10,944 nucleotides of DNA from Syntrophomonadaceae bacterium (GTDB taxonomy: Bacteria > Bacillota > Dethiobacteria > SKNC01): NCBI GenBank assembly GCA_003555415.1, contig PWHX01000139.1, positions 1 to 10,944 of the forward strand. The letters are read 5' to 3'. The notes beneath the pieces are model-generated. The model was not told the origin of the DNA. It did no database searches and was given only the letters and a program-made list of their open reading frames with translations. Numbering within the stretch: the first letter of the stretch is position 1; each line of letters starts with the position of its first letter. Shown here piece after piece: positions 1-7,702 of the stretch. The translations under genes were made by a program, and so were the position numbers.

Positions 1-14
1 AACCCCGCCCTCAT

Positions 15-2477
15 TCAGCTTTCTTTTTGTATGCTTTTGATTTTGTCTAGATAAAGGTCAGTCAAGGATTCAGATATTTCTTCATTGTATCCTTCGCTGT
101 AAACCTGGTAATAGGGCTCATCCGGGTCTGGAATGATTAAAGCCCAGCCTTCTGGGTGACGAACTTTAATGCCGTCAATCATTTCTACCTCTTTCCCCTG
201 GTTTTCTTCAATTAACCTGCGCATAACTTTTCCTTTAGAACCCCAGGAACACTCTATCTTTTTTTTGGTCAGGTGAAACTCGGGGATGTCATCTAAAAGT
301 TGAGAAAAACGTAAATCCTCCTGGCTTAAATATTGAATAATATATGTCAGAGCAGCCACAGCATCATACTGCAGCAAGAACTGGTCTATCAGGTCCTGCT
401 TTTGAATTTCTTCCATCAGGAACCTGGGTGCTGTTTTAGTTCTAACCACTTTCCCGGAAAAACGCTCTGCAATTTTTTCAACAACCCCGGAGACATTCAC
501 CGGAACTGCTACTATCCCATTTTTATTAAATTTAAATAGAATGTAGGAGATTAGAGCTGTATAATAATCTCCCTCTACAACCCTTTCTTTATCATCTATA
601 AGAATCAACTCTTCTCCTGCCCTGTCTACTACTACCCCAAGGCTAGCTTCGTACTCGTTAATCACTTCATTTGTTCTTTTGATTCTCTCCCTTATCTCTG
701 AGCGGGAAAAAGGCTGCTTTTCTTCAGTAAAAGGTTCGTAAAGAATTGTTTCTACATTAAGTTCTTTCAAAATAGGAGCAATTGCAGTATATACTAACGG
801 TTCAGCAAAAGCTAGAACTATACGATTGTTAGCTTCTCTAACTGCATTTGCATTTATTCGTTTCAGGGTAACTTCCTTATACTTTTCTAAGAAATTATCA
901 CCCTGTACTGCCTCTCCTACTTTTTCTCCCTGAATTCTCTGATAATCTTCTCTCTGGTAGGCCTGCTCGATTTTTTTCTCCCAATCCTTGGATATATTTA
1001 AACCTACTTCATCAAATATTTTTAAGCTAATTTTATCTTCTTCCTTGGGTGATCTGTGAATGTGGACACCTCCGGCAGCGCCCAAATCCTTTACTGCAGC
1101 CCGGGCCATAGGTACTAAAAGATTATCCATGACTGTAACCTTTGCCCCGGCAGCCAATAAACCTGAAGTAAACGCCTGTTTTAGCATGCGGGAGGCACCC
1201 CAATCATCAGAACTTATCATAACCAGGGGGTCCTCACCTAAAAGAGATCCAAAGGCATTGCCTACCTGAACCGCCAGTTCAGGAGTTATTTCTAAATTAG
1301 GAACTCCTTTAATACCGTCTATACCGAAAAGGTTTTTACTTACCTTCCGTCCCCAAATAACACTGTCATGCACTATAGTTCCGCTTTCAATATGTTTATG
1401 GGGCCAGATTTTCATTTCAGGTTTTATCCGACTTCCTTCTTCTACTATACTTTCATCACCTATAACAGAACCTTCGAAGGCAGATGCCCCGTTCCCCAGG
1501 CGTACTTTATTACAGAAAACAGTCCCTCTAAGTTCGGCATTTTTCCCGATGTAGACATTTTGCCAGAGGATGCTTTGTTTGACGGAAGACTCCTTTTCAA
1601 TAATAGTTCCCGGGCCAAGAACTGTTGGTCCCTTTACCTCTGATGCCGGGCCTATCATACAACCGTTACCTATTACCAGCGGGCCTTCAATTTCCGCCTC
1701 TGTTGATATTTGGGTTTTTTCTCCCACCCATACCTGTTCTTCCTGCTGTTCCCCCTCAATGTCCACTGATACCTTGCCTTCTAATATATCATAATGAGCC
1801 TGCTGGTACTGTCCCAGATTTCCAACATCACACCAGTAACCTTCCGCAACATAACCATACAAAGGCATTTTTCTTTCCAGTATCATAGGAAATAAATTTT
1901 TGCTAAAATCAAACTTTACCCCTTGTTCAAATAAATCTAAAGCCTCAGGTTCTAATATATATATACCCGTGTTTACCGTATCACTGAAAACCTCGCCCCA
2001 GCTTGGTTTTTCTAAAAAGCGGGTAATCTTGCCATCTTCTGACGTAATCACCACTCCATATTCCAGGGGAGTTTCTACAGAAGTTAATACCAGGGTAGCC
2101 ATAGAACCTTTTTCTCTATGGAACTTAATAGCAGCAGACAAGTCAATATCAGTTAAAGCATCACCGCTAATAACTAAAAATGTTTCATCTAAAATGGATG
2201 AAGCATTTTTTACGCTCCCTGCCGTCCCTAAAGGTACATCTTCAATAAAATAATCTAAATGGACCCCCCACTGGGAACCATCTGTAAAGTAATCTTTAAT
2301 GGCCTCCGGCATGTATTGGAGAGTTACCCCTATTTCTGTTATATCATGGCTTTTTAACAGCTTAACTATATGCTCCATCATGGGCTTATTCATTATAGGA
2401 ACCATGGGTTTAGGTCTATCGCAGGTGAGGGGCCTTAACCTGGTTCCCCCACCGCCAGCCATAATTACTGCCTTCAA
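15..2477 (-). CDS. Sugar-1-phosphate nucleotidylyltransferase / degenerate phosphomannomutase fusion (mannose-1-phosphate guanylyltransferase-like)
   Basis: This 820-residue cytoplasmic protein has three parts. Residues 1-235 form a nucleotidyltransferase domain with the GGGGTRLRPLT signature (8-18), K23 in RPKP, the metal-binding VISGD (D106), LEKP (155-158) and CDVG (216-219); it should make an NDP-sugar from a sugar-1-phosphate. Residues about 245-370 are hexapeptide-type beta-helix repeats. Residues about 380-820 have the fold of phosphoglucomutase/phosphomannomutase, but the active site is eroded: TASHNP reads HRSPKE (S476 kept), the DGDGDR metal loop reads DRAGEE (618-623), and the sugar and phosphate loops are not recognisable. 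I infer that the mutase half is a weak enzyme or a regulatory domain. The start is TTG, with AGGAG 11 nt upstream, and it overlaps the glycosyltransferase stop by 4 nt (TTGA), implying translational coupling. GDP-mannose is the usual annotation for this architecture; an ADP- or UDP-glucose role is possible. Confidence 0.9.
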   Translation of the reverse strand: MKAVIMAGGGGTRLRPLTCDRPKPMVPIMNKPMMEHIVKLLKSHDITEIGVTLQYMPEAIKDYFTDGSQWGVHLDYFIEDVPLGTAGSVKNASSILDETFLVISGDALTDIDLSAAIKFHREKGSMATLVLTSVETPLEYGVVITSEDGKITRFLEKPSWGEVFSDTVNTGIYILEPEALDLFEQGVKFDFSKNLFPMILERKMPLYGYVAEGYWCDVGNLGQYQQAHYDILEGKVSVDIEGEQQEEQVWVGEKTQISTEAEIEGPLVIGNGCMIGPASEVKGPTVLGPGTIIEKESSVKQSILWQNVYIGKNAELRGTVFCNKVRLGNGASAFEGSVIGDESIVEEGSRIKPEMKIWPHKHIESGTIVHDSVIWGRKVSKNLFGIDGIKGVPNLEITPELAVQVGNAFGSLLGEDPLVMISSDDWGASRMLKQAFTSGLLAAGAKVTVMDNLLVPMARAAVKDLGAAGGVHIHRSPKEEDKISLKIFDEVGLNISKDWEKKIEQAYQREDYQRIQGEKVGEAVQGDNFLEKYKEVTLKRINANAVREANNRIVLAFAEPLVYTAIAPILKELNVETILYEPFTEEKQPFSRSEIRERIKRTNEVINEYEASLGVVVDRAGEELILIDDKERVVEGDYYTALISYILFKFNKNGIVAVPVNVSGVVEKIAERFSGKVVRTKTAPRFLMEEIQKQDLIDQFLLQYDAVAALTYIIQYLSQEDLRFSQLLDDIPEFHLTKKKIECSWGSKGKVMRRLIEENQGKEVEMIDGIKVRHPEGWALIIPDPDEPYYQVYSEGYNEEISESLTDLYLDKIKSIQKES

Positions 2478-3781
2478 TTTGAACCACGCTCCTGTCTTAG
2501 CGAAATGAGATTATCATTTGCCTGAGCAAAGTGAGGGTTAGCAGACTGTAGTTTGGCCTCATATATTTCCATAGCTTCTCTGCTCCAGGCATCTTTCATA
2601 TAGGAGTCAAAAACTTCTTCGTAAACTTCAAAAGTTTTTCTGGCTATGCCTTCCCAACTATAATGGTCTCTAACTTTCTCATAAGCATTACGGCTTAATT
2701 TTTGGGCAATGTTTTCATCCATGAGGATTTTAAGAATATCGTTGGCTAAAAAATCAGCGTTACCCGGGGGAGTTTTAAAACCATCTTTACCGTGGTCAAT
2801 TATTTCTGATAAACCACCAATGTTAGATACTACAACAGGTGTTTTGGTAGCCATTCCCTCAAGAGCTACAATCCCAAAAGGCTCGTAAAGACTGGGGAAG
2901 ACTGCAACATCCGAAGAAGCATATAAAAGGTTGCGGGTTTCGTCATCAATATATCCAGTAAATACAACTCTATCTTCAATTCCCATGACCGCTGCTTTAT
3001 TCTTTAGCTCCTCCATCATGGGGCCCTTACCGGAAACAACAAACTTTATTTTGGGATAATGAGTTGAAATTTTAGGAACAGCATCCAACAGCACCTGAAC
3101 CCCTTTTTCCTGAACCAGTCGCCCAACAAAAAATACCATTTTTTCTTCAGGTGCAGCAAATTGATTTCTGAATGACTTGACATCCTCTGGGGATGCTCCA
3201 GTTTGGTAATTTTCTAAAGTTACACCGTTATAAATAGTTCTAATTTTATCTTCTGGGATCTTAAATATGTTTTCCAGTTCGTTTTTCATGTAACTGCTGC
3301 AGCAAATAACATGCCAGGCTTCAAAGGCTAACCACCATTCCACATCACCTATGAACCTCTGGTCATCGTTGTGTAGGCCGTGATTTCTACCGCATTCTGT
3401 TGCATGAATGGTAGCAATCATGGGTATTTTGTTAATATGTTTCAAAGCTCTGCCGGCATAAGCTACCAGCCAATCATGAACATGAATAATATCGTAGTAG
3501 CCTTCTTGGTTAAAAAGAGATACCGCCTTTTCCAGCATCGAAATGTTAAGTTGGATAATCCAGGGGATAAAATGAGAAGGGCTTACATCATAAGGGGTTA
3601 CCCGGTGGACCTTTACTCCGTTCACCTTTTCAAAGGAAGGAAGTTGGTGGTCACCGACGGTTATGAGGTCTATTTTCTGACCGTTCTTAGCTAGATTTGT
3701 GGTAAGATCATAAACGTGTTGGGCCAATCCTCCCACTGATTTTGGAGGATATTCCCAGGATAGCATCATAATTTTCACCAA
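2474..3781 (-). CDS. GT4-family glycosyltransferase, glycogen/starch-synthase-like
   Basis: This 435-residue GT-B glycosyltransferase transfers a sugar from a nucleotide donor, probably in the cytoplasm, to a growing glycan. The N-terminal LSWEYPPKSVGGLAQHV (7-23) is the acceptor-side glycine-rich loop. HVHDW (100-104) and TIHATE (124-129) follow, then the donor-domain signature VGRLVQEKG (219-227; R221, K226), and the EX7E motif as E300 and E308 in YEPFGIVALEG. A helical tail (about 395-435) extends past the catalytic fold. The start is TTG at 3781 or the next codon, GTG at 3778; GAGGTGAT lies just upstream, and GTG has slightly better spacing. The gene is first in an operon with the nucleotidylyltransferase fusion, so that protein may supply its donor. 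Family assignment is firm. Glycogen, another alpha-glucan or an exopolysaccharide as product cannot be decided here. Confidence 0.9.
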   Translation of the reverse strand: MVKIMMLSWEYPPKSVGGLAQHVYDLTTNLAKNGQKIDLITVGDHQLPSFEKVNGVKVHRVTPYDVSPSHFIPWIIQLNISMLEKAVSLFNQEGYYDIIHVHDWLVAYAGRALKHINKIPMIATIHATECGRNHGLHNDDQRFIGDVEWWLAFEAWHVICCSSYMKNELENIFKIPEDKIRTIYNGVTLENYQTGASPEDVKSFRNQFAAPEEKMVFFVGRLVQEKGVQVLLDAVPKISTHYPKIKFVVSGKGPMMEELKNKAAVMGIEDRVVFTGYIDDETRNLLYASSDVAVFPSLYEPFGIVALEGMATKTPVVVSNIGGLSEIIDHGKDGFKTPPGNADFLANDILKILMDENIAQKLSRNAYEKVRDHYSWEGIARKTFEVYEEVFDSYMKDAWSREAMEIYEAKLQSANPHFAQANDNLISLRQERGSN

Positions 3782-3830
3782 ATATCACCTCTCAAATTAC
3801 TTTTTAGATAATTAAATCTTTTATTTATCT

Positions 3831-3854
3831 AAAGTTTAAACTTTTTTTATTATA
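3831..3854 (-). promoter_or_regulatory. Candidate promoter -10 box and overlapping palindrome upstream of the glycosyltransferase operon
   Basis: On the minus strand a perfect TATAAT lies at 3854-3849, about 70 nt before the glycosyltransferase start. No good -35 hexamer is visible 16-18 nt upstream, so an activator or an unusual sigma contact may be needed. Just downstream, at 3844-3831, is the perfect 14-nt palindrome AAAGTTTAAACTTT, which would cover the transcription start and could be an operator. An imperfect 11-bp inverted repeat (3806-3830) follows in the predicted leader. All of it is A+T-rich, so chance symmetry is possible. Confidence 0.4.
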
Positions 3855-4001
3855 TCCATTTATGAAATTCTTAATTAGTAAATGGTTATCTTAATTTAAT
3901 ATTTATTTTAAATTTTTATTCGGATAAAAAAACTCAATCTATGAGAGGTGTCTCTTTGACATAGAAAAAAATTCTCTATACGAAATATAATGCTACAGTT
4001 A

Positions 4002-4050
4002 TAAATAAAGGCCCTGCCTTTGTATTATACAAGCAGAACCTTTATGTTTA
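4002..4050. other. Long imperfect hairpin, possible terminator of the GYD gene
   Basis: The two halves of this 49-nt segment pair with each other. In plus orientation the left arm segments TAAATAAAGG, CTGC and TTGTA match TACAA, GCAG and CCTTTA...TTTA on the right, around a TTA loop, with only short 2-nt bulges. It lies about 85 nt beyond the stop of the GYD gene. Read on the minus strand the stem ends in CCTTTATTTAT, a weak U-rich tail. A transcription terminator or mRNA-stabilising element is the simplest reading. No other copy is present in the window. Confidence 0.4.
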
Positions 4051-4133
4051 CAACAACCTTTTAGTTTTTTCCAGAATGAATCACGTTCATATAGGGTGCA
4101 ATTTTCACTGGCTCATATTTTTGAGAAGCCTTA

Positions 4134-4415
4134 CTAGAATCTGCTAATAAAACTATCCAGGTCTACGGCAGGGAGAGTTTTGATCCGCACAGATCCCCTT
4201 GAGGCCAATTCCAAAGATATCTTGGATATTGTTTCGTTGTCCGGTGCTTCCACAATGTTGATAAAATCATAGGGGCCAAGGATAGCATACTGGGAAAGCA
4301 CTTTTCCACCCATTTCCTCCACTTCTTTATTCACTTCCTTAATACGCTCCGGGTTTTTCTTTATAGTCTCACATCCCTCATCGGTCAATCGGCTTAAAAG
4401 AACATAGATAGGCAT
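4134..4415 (-). CDS. GYD domain-containing protein
   Basis: This is a small 93-residue soluble protein of the GYD family (ferredoxin-like, dimeric alpha/beta barrel-type fold; function generally unknown). The hallmark is GPYD at 47-50 within SQYAILGPYDFINIVEAPD, after the N-terminal strand MPIYVLLSRLTDEG. I placed the start at ATG 4415 because AAAGGAGGT lies 9 nt upstream. The frame stays open 8 codons further, to a TTG at 4439, but that would put the ribosome site inside the gene. A strong promoter lies immediately upstream and no partner gene is close, so it is probably a single-gene transcript. No catalytic motif is visible, and I do not assign a function beyond the family. Confidence 0.88.
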   Translation of the reverse strand: MPIYVLLSRLTDEGCETIKKNPERIKEVNKEVEEMGGKVLSQYAILGPYDFINIVEAPDNETISKISLELASRGSVRIKTLPAVDLDSFISRF

Positions 4416-4451
4416 AAACAAGCGACCTCCTTTATACAAGATTTATACTTA

Positions 4452-4480
4452 ATTATACCATAAAATGCTAAAAAAGTAAA
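4452..4480 (-). promoter_or_regulatory. Sigma-A-type promoter of the GYD gene
   Basis: On the minus strand, TTTACT (4480-4475) and TATAAT (4457-4452) are separated by exactly 17 nt, with a TGG extension before the -10 box (extended -10, TGn). Transcription would start about 10-14 nt before the AAAGGAGGT ribosome site at 4433-4425, giving a leader of roughly 30 nt. This is the best canonical promoter in the window. It lies just beyond the comEC stop. Confidence 0.7.
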
Positions 4481-4548
4481 AGGCACCAAATTATTTTTCT
4501 ATATAACACCATAGCACACAAAAAATCATAGCCATCATCATATCAGTT

Positions 4549-6999
4549 CTATTCGGACAAAAAAGATTCAACCCATATTTTATCCCCGTCGGTTGTAACC
4601 GTAACTGCTCCGTCCCGGTCCATTCTGTATGCTGAAACCTCCCTTTGCTCAAGGCTCTCTAAAGTTTGAAAAGAAGGATGGCCAAAAGGATTTTCCCCAA
4701 CCTGTATTACCGCAATTTCCGGGTTGACTGCTTCCAAAAAATTTTCCCCTGAAGAAGAGGAACTGCCGTGATGACCAACTTTTAGTATATGACTGCTTAA
4801 ATCGTAGTTAGATTCTAACATGTAATTTTCAGCAGGATATTCGGCATCGCCGGTAAAGAGAAAATCCACTTCTCCGGCTGTTAATTTAAAAACCAGAGAG
4901 TTATTATTTAAATCTGAAGACGTGCCTGAAAAAAGCCTTTCAGGAGGATTGTAAAAGTCCATAACCAGGTTATTCCCAGCAATACTGTCGCCGGTTCTAA
5001 AGTACATCAAAGGTATTTCTTTTTCCGCAATTAAGTCCATAAGATTTTGATACAGGAAAAAATCGCTCTCTGCCGGAGAGGCAATAATTAAATCCACAGG
5101 AAACTGCTCAATTACAGGGATCAGCCCACCGTAGTGGTCTTCATGGGGATGGGAGATAATAACCAGGTCCAGCTTTCTAACCCCCTGGTGGCGCAAAAAT
5201 GGAACCACAACCCGCTCCCCTATAAAATCCTGACCGTACTCCTCTTCATAAACATAAGCAGGCCTTCCACCACCATCAATAAGAATGTTTTTACCGGAAA
5301 ATGTCCTTATAAATATAGAATCCCCTTGGCCTACATCCAAAAAAACAGCTTCCAGGCTTGGCTGACCCTGAAAAGCAGGCAGCCAGATAAGAAGAACAGC
5401 TAATACCATACCTCCAACAAGAAGTGAGTAGTTCTTTTTACCGGTCTTATGCCTTACCCGGGTTTTAACTTCCTTCCCCTGACTTATAATAATACTACTA
5501 TTCGGAAGCAATACTAAAATAAAGAAATAATAAAAAAATATGGTAAGAGGTCGTGGGGGATTAACCATTACATAAGCTCCAGGGATTCCCGAAAGAGCCT
5601 CAGCCGTCCAAATAATATAAGATAAAAATAATCTGTTTATTTCAAAAAAGAAAAACCCCGCATAGGTAATTATGAGAGTGCTTAAAATGCTTAAAAACCC
5701 CAGACCAATTATTATACCTAAAAAGGGTAAAACCAGTATATTGGCCAGGAGAGCCATCAGTGAAATCTCAAAAAAATAATAAGCAGTGAGGGGTAATATC
5801 CCCAGTTGCGCTGCCAGGGTTACAGAAATTATTTTCTTTAAAAGTGATGGAAGTAATGACATTTTTTCTTCCAAGAAGGGCGTCAAAGTTATAATAGACA
5901 GCACAGCCATAAAAGACATTTGAAAGCTGATAGTAAAAAGCCACAGCGGCTTAACTATAAGTATTATCAGAGCAGCTAAAGCTAAAGCAGTCAGGGGATC
6001 TTTATCTTTTTTAACCAGAAATGCTCCCGCTCCCAGGGATAACATTAAAGCAGCCCTGAGGGCAGAAGGTTTAAATCCTATAACAGACAGGTAAATAAAA
6101 ATTAAGATAAGAATTAATAACCAGGAAAAATCCTGCTTAATTTTAAAAAGCCTGAACAACTGCAGCAATAATAAAGCAATTAGCCCTATGTGAAGTCCAG
6201 AAACAGCCAACACGTGAGCCATACCTGCTCTTCTGAAGCTTTCTTCCAGCCGGGGAGACAGCTCCTCCCGGGCTCCCAAAATAATACCTGCCAATAGAGA
6301 CCCCTCTTCTGAAGGGAGATTTTTTTCTATAATATCAAGTATTTGATTCTTAAGAGTTAGACTCTGAGAGATAAACCAGTTTCCCTCCCCGACGCTTAGA
6401 ACTTCTACCTGGTGAAAGTCCCTTACCTGCATGGTTGCGGTAACACCCCGGGTTAATAGATGAAACCCATAATCAAAACCACCGGGGTTTCTCTCACCAG
6501 GGGGGACCTTCAAATCACCCCTTAATTCAACACGGTCTCCGTAGTCTAATTCCCCTTGCCCATAAAGGGTTACTCTTACCTTACCTGTGGTCCTCTCCTG
6601 GATAGAAGAATCATTAATATCAAGTACTTTCAGGTCAAAGACCGTGCGGTTTTTATCGATAAGGGGTTCTTCCCAGACGATGCCCTCCAGGGCAACCTGA
6701 GAACCTGCAAAATTGCTGATATCACCAGGAGGCAGAAAAATAGCCCGCTGAAAATTGAATAGCCCCAGGAAAAAAAAGAATACCAGAGCTCCTGTATAAA
6801 AATATTCAGGGAAGCGCCGGTATAAGATTAAGGTTAGCAGAAATATTAATCCTGTTATTATAAATATTAAGTACAAGCTTAAATATTCCTGAAAATTATT
6901 AAAATATAGTTTGCCGCAGGCTGTGCCCATCACCAAAAAAAGGACCCAGAAAAAAAGGGGACGTTTTGAAAGCGCCTCTTGCATCATTTCTTTCCACAT
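4549..6999 (-). CDS. comEC: ComEC/Rec2 competence DNA-uptake channel protein
   Basis: This 816-residue integral membrane protein is expected to form the inner-membrane channel for single-stranded DNA in natural transformation. It shows the complete family order. First come N-terminal membrane segments (about 13-90), then an OB-like extracellular region (about 95-200). The Competence core follows, with LAGIILGAREEL (236-247) and AGMAHVLAVSGLHIGL (258-273), then multiple helices to about 545. Last is a metallo-beta-lactamase domain with LDVGQGDSI (554-562), the HxHxDH motif H617-P-H619-E-D621-H622, TGD (D718), VGHHGS (741-746) and GHPS (773-776). The start is ATG with AAAGGAG 8 nt upstream. Length is normal and no frameshift is seen, so it should be functional. 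No comEA lies next to it. A late competence or DNA-nutrition role is inferred from the family. Confidence 0.95.
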   Translation of the reverse strand: MWKEMMQEALSKRPLFFWVLFLVMGTACGKLYFNNFQEYLSLYLIFIITGLIFLLTLILYRRFPEYFYTGALVFFFFLGLFNFQRAIFLPPGDISNFAGSQVALEGIVWEEPLIDKNRTVFDLKVLDINDSSIQERTTGKVRVTLYGQGELDYGDRVELRGDLKVPPGERNPGGFDYGFHLLTRGVTATMQVRDFHQVEVLSVGEGNWFISQSLTLKNQILDIIEKNLPSEEGSLLAGIILGAREELSPRLEESFRRAGMAHVLAVSGLHIGLIALLLLQLFRLFKIKQDFSWLLILILIFIYLSVIGFKPSALRAALMLSLGAGAFLVKKDKDPLTALALAALIILIVKPLWLFTISFQMSFMAVLSIITLTPFLEEKMSLLPSLLKKIISVTLAAQLGILPLTAYYFFEISLMALLANILVLPFLGIIIGLGFLSILSTLIITYAGFFFFEINRLFLSYIIWTAEALSGIPGAYVMVNPPRPLTIFFYYFFILVLLPNSSIIISQGKEVKTRVRHKTGKKNYSLLVGGMVLAVLLIWLPAFQGQPSLEAVFLDVGQGDSIFIRTFSGKNILIDGGGRPAYVYEEEYGQDFIGERVVVPFLRHQGVRKLDLVIISHPHEDHYGGLIPVIEQFPVDLIIASPAESDFFLYQNLMDLIAEKEIPLMYFRTGDSIAGNNLVMDFYNPPERLFSGTSSDLNNNSLVFKLTAGEVDFLFTGDAEYPAENYMLESNYDLSSHILKVGHHGSSSSSGENFLEAVNPEIAVIQVGENPFGHPSFQTLESLEQREVSAYRMDRDGAVTVTTDGDKIWVESFLSE

Positions 7000-7244
7000 G
7001 GCGTTATCTCCTTTAGAACAGAAAAACTGTTTATAGGAAAAATGCTTGCTTATTTTATAAATATTTCTATATAAAGGAAATATATCCTTGTTTAGAACTT
7101 AAAATACTCAAAAAGCTTTGCATTTACTATTGCAATTTATAAGCTTTAACTTCTCGTATTAAAACAGCTTACAAGGAAATTTATGTTCTACTATAGAATT
7201 AATTATTATAGAATTAAAATGATAGCTTTGGGGGGGGGACTATC
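7000..7244. other. Divergent intergenic region between comEC and the DUF4870 gene
   Basis: This A+T-rich spacer must carry the control of both outward-facing genes. On the minus side several TATAAA-like hexamers occur before comEC, but none pairs with a convincing -35. A 16-nt imperfect palindrome (AAGGAAATATATCCTT, 7074-7089) sits in the middle and could bind a regulator. A small AACAG/CTGTT hairpin (7017-7031) lies just ahead of the comEC ribosome site. On the plus side an 11-nt sequence, TATAGAATTAA, is repeated at 7192-7202 and 7207-7217. No gene was found in it. Confidence 0.5.
7169..7197 (+). promoter_or_regulatory. Candidate promoter of the DUF4870 gene
   Basis: TTACAA (7169-7174) and TATAGA (7192-7197) are separated by 17 nt, matching the sigma-A pattern at 4-5 of 6 positions each. 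The second copy of TATAGAATTAA, 15 nt downstream, could provide an alternative -10. Transcription would begin near 7204, giving a leader of about 40 nt that includes the G9 hairpin. Confidence 0.45.
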
Positions 7245-7246
7245 AT
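7219..7246 (+). promoter_or_regulatory. Start-codon hairpin with a G9 tract in the loop
   Basis: ATGATAG (7219-7225) is the exact reverse complement of CTATCAT (7240-7246), giving a 7-bp stem. The loop contains nine consecutive G residues (7230-7238), and the stem takes in the first two bases of the ATG at 7245. No AGGAGG is present. The G tract, 6 nt before the ATG, can pair with CCUCC by allowing one G-U pair, so it is the only candidate ribosome site. Start-codon occlusion and length variation of the G tract are both plausible ways to tune translation. Confidence 0.5.
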
Positions 7247-7598
7247 GGTAGAAAACTATGAAAAGCAAGCGCGGTTGTGGGGAATGCTTTGTCACCTTAC
7301 TGCTTTATTACCTTTTTTTGGAGTGCCTTTTGGAAATGTATTGGGACCTCTAGTTGTATGGCTTATAAAGAAAGATGATTACAGTTTTGTAGACCAACAA
7401 GGGAAGGAGTCTTTAAACTTTCAAATCTCCCTGTTGCTTTACAGTATTATTTCCGTAATATTAATCATCGTTGTTGTAGGAATAATACTCTTAATTGGCT
7501 TGTTAATAAGCTATATTATGCTGGTAATAGTAGCTTCAATTAAAACTAGTAATGGTGAACCTTACCGTTATCCGTTTACAATCAGGTTTATAAAATAG
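7245..7598 (+). CDS. DUF4870 domain-containing small membrane protein
   Basis: This 117-residue integral membrane protein of the DUF4870 (Tic20-like) group has no established enzymatic role. Visible family features are LWGMLCHLTALLPF (11-24), GPLVVWLIKKDDYSFVDQQG (34-53), the conserved ESLNFQISLLLY (55-66), a long hydrophobic stretch (about 62-98) forming two membrane helices, and the C-terminal NGEPYRYPFTIRFI (103-116). There are probably three membrane segments in total. The start is ATG at 7245, preceded by a G9 tract rather than a classical Shine-Dalgarno. A strong stem-loop follows the stop, so it is likely a single-gene transcript. Confidence 0.88.
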   Translation: MVENYEKQARLWGMLCHLTALLPFFGVPFGNVLGPLVVWLIKKDDYSFVDQQGKESLNFQISLLLYSIISVILIIVVVGIILLIGLLISYIMLVIVASIKTSNGEPYRYPFTIRFIK

Positions 7599-7646
7599 CA
7601 GGCTAAAGAATAAAAATATCACAGATACTTAACTAAAATAATTAAA

Positions 7647-7690
7647 CAGACCGCTTTTTGGGATATCCCAGAGAAGCGGTCTGATTTGTT
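7647..7690 (+). terminator. Intrinsic terminator after the DUF4870 gene
   Basis: CAGACCGCTT (7647-7656) pairs perfectly with AAGCGGTCTG (7674-7683). Inside it a second stem, TGGGA/TCCCA (7659-7663 with 7666-7670), tops the hairpin. It is followed by ATTTGTTT, a moderately U-rich tail. It lies about 50 nt after the stop of the DUF4870 gene and separates it from the stress-protein gene. Confidence 0.75.
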
Positions 7691-7702
7691 TATCACATAT
7701 GT

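Noticed and set aside
1..14. An ATG at 14-12 (minus) directly after the fusion-gene stop, as a possible start of the next gene.
   Set aside because: Only four codons are visible and there is no convincing ribosome site before it. The GAGGGCGGGG here might instead be the ribosome site of a gene starting outside the window.
1060..1269. Plus-strand ORFs lying opposite the nucleotidylyltransferase fusion.
   Set aside because: They are antisense shadows of a clearly coding gene, with no ribosome sites and no recognisable protein features.
3956..3991. A plus-strand promoter formed by TTGACA (3956-3961) and TATAAT (3986-3991).
   Set aside because: The spacing is 24 nt, too long for a standard sigma-A promoter, and no plus-strand gene follows.
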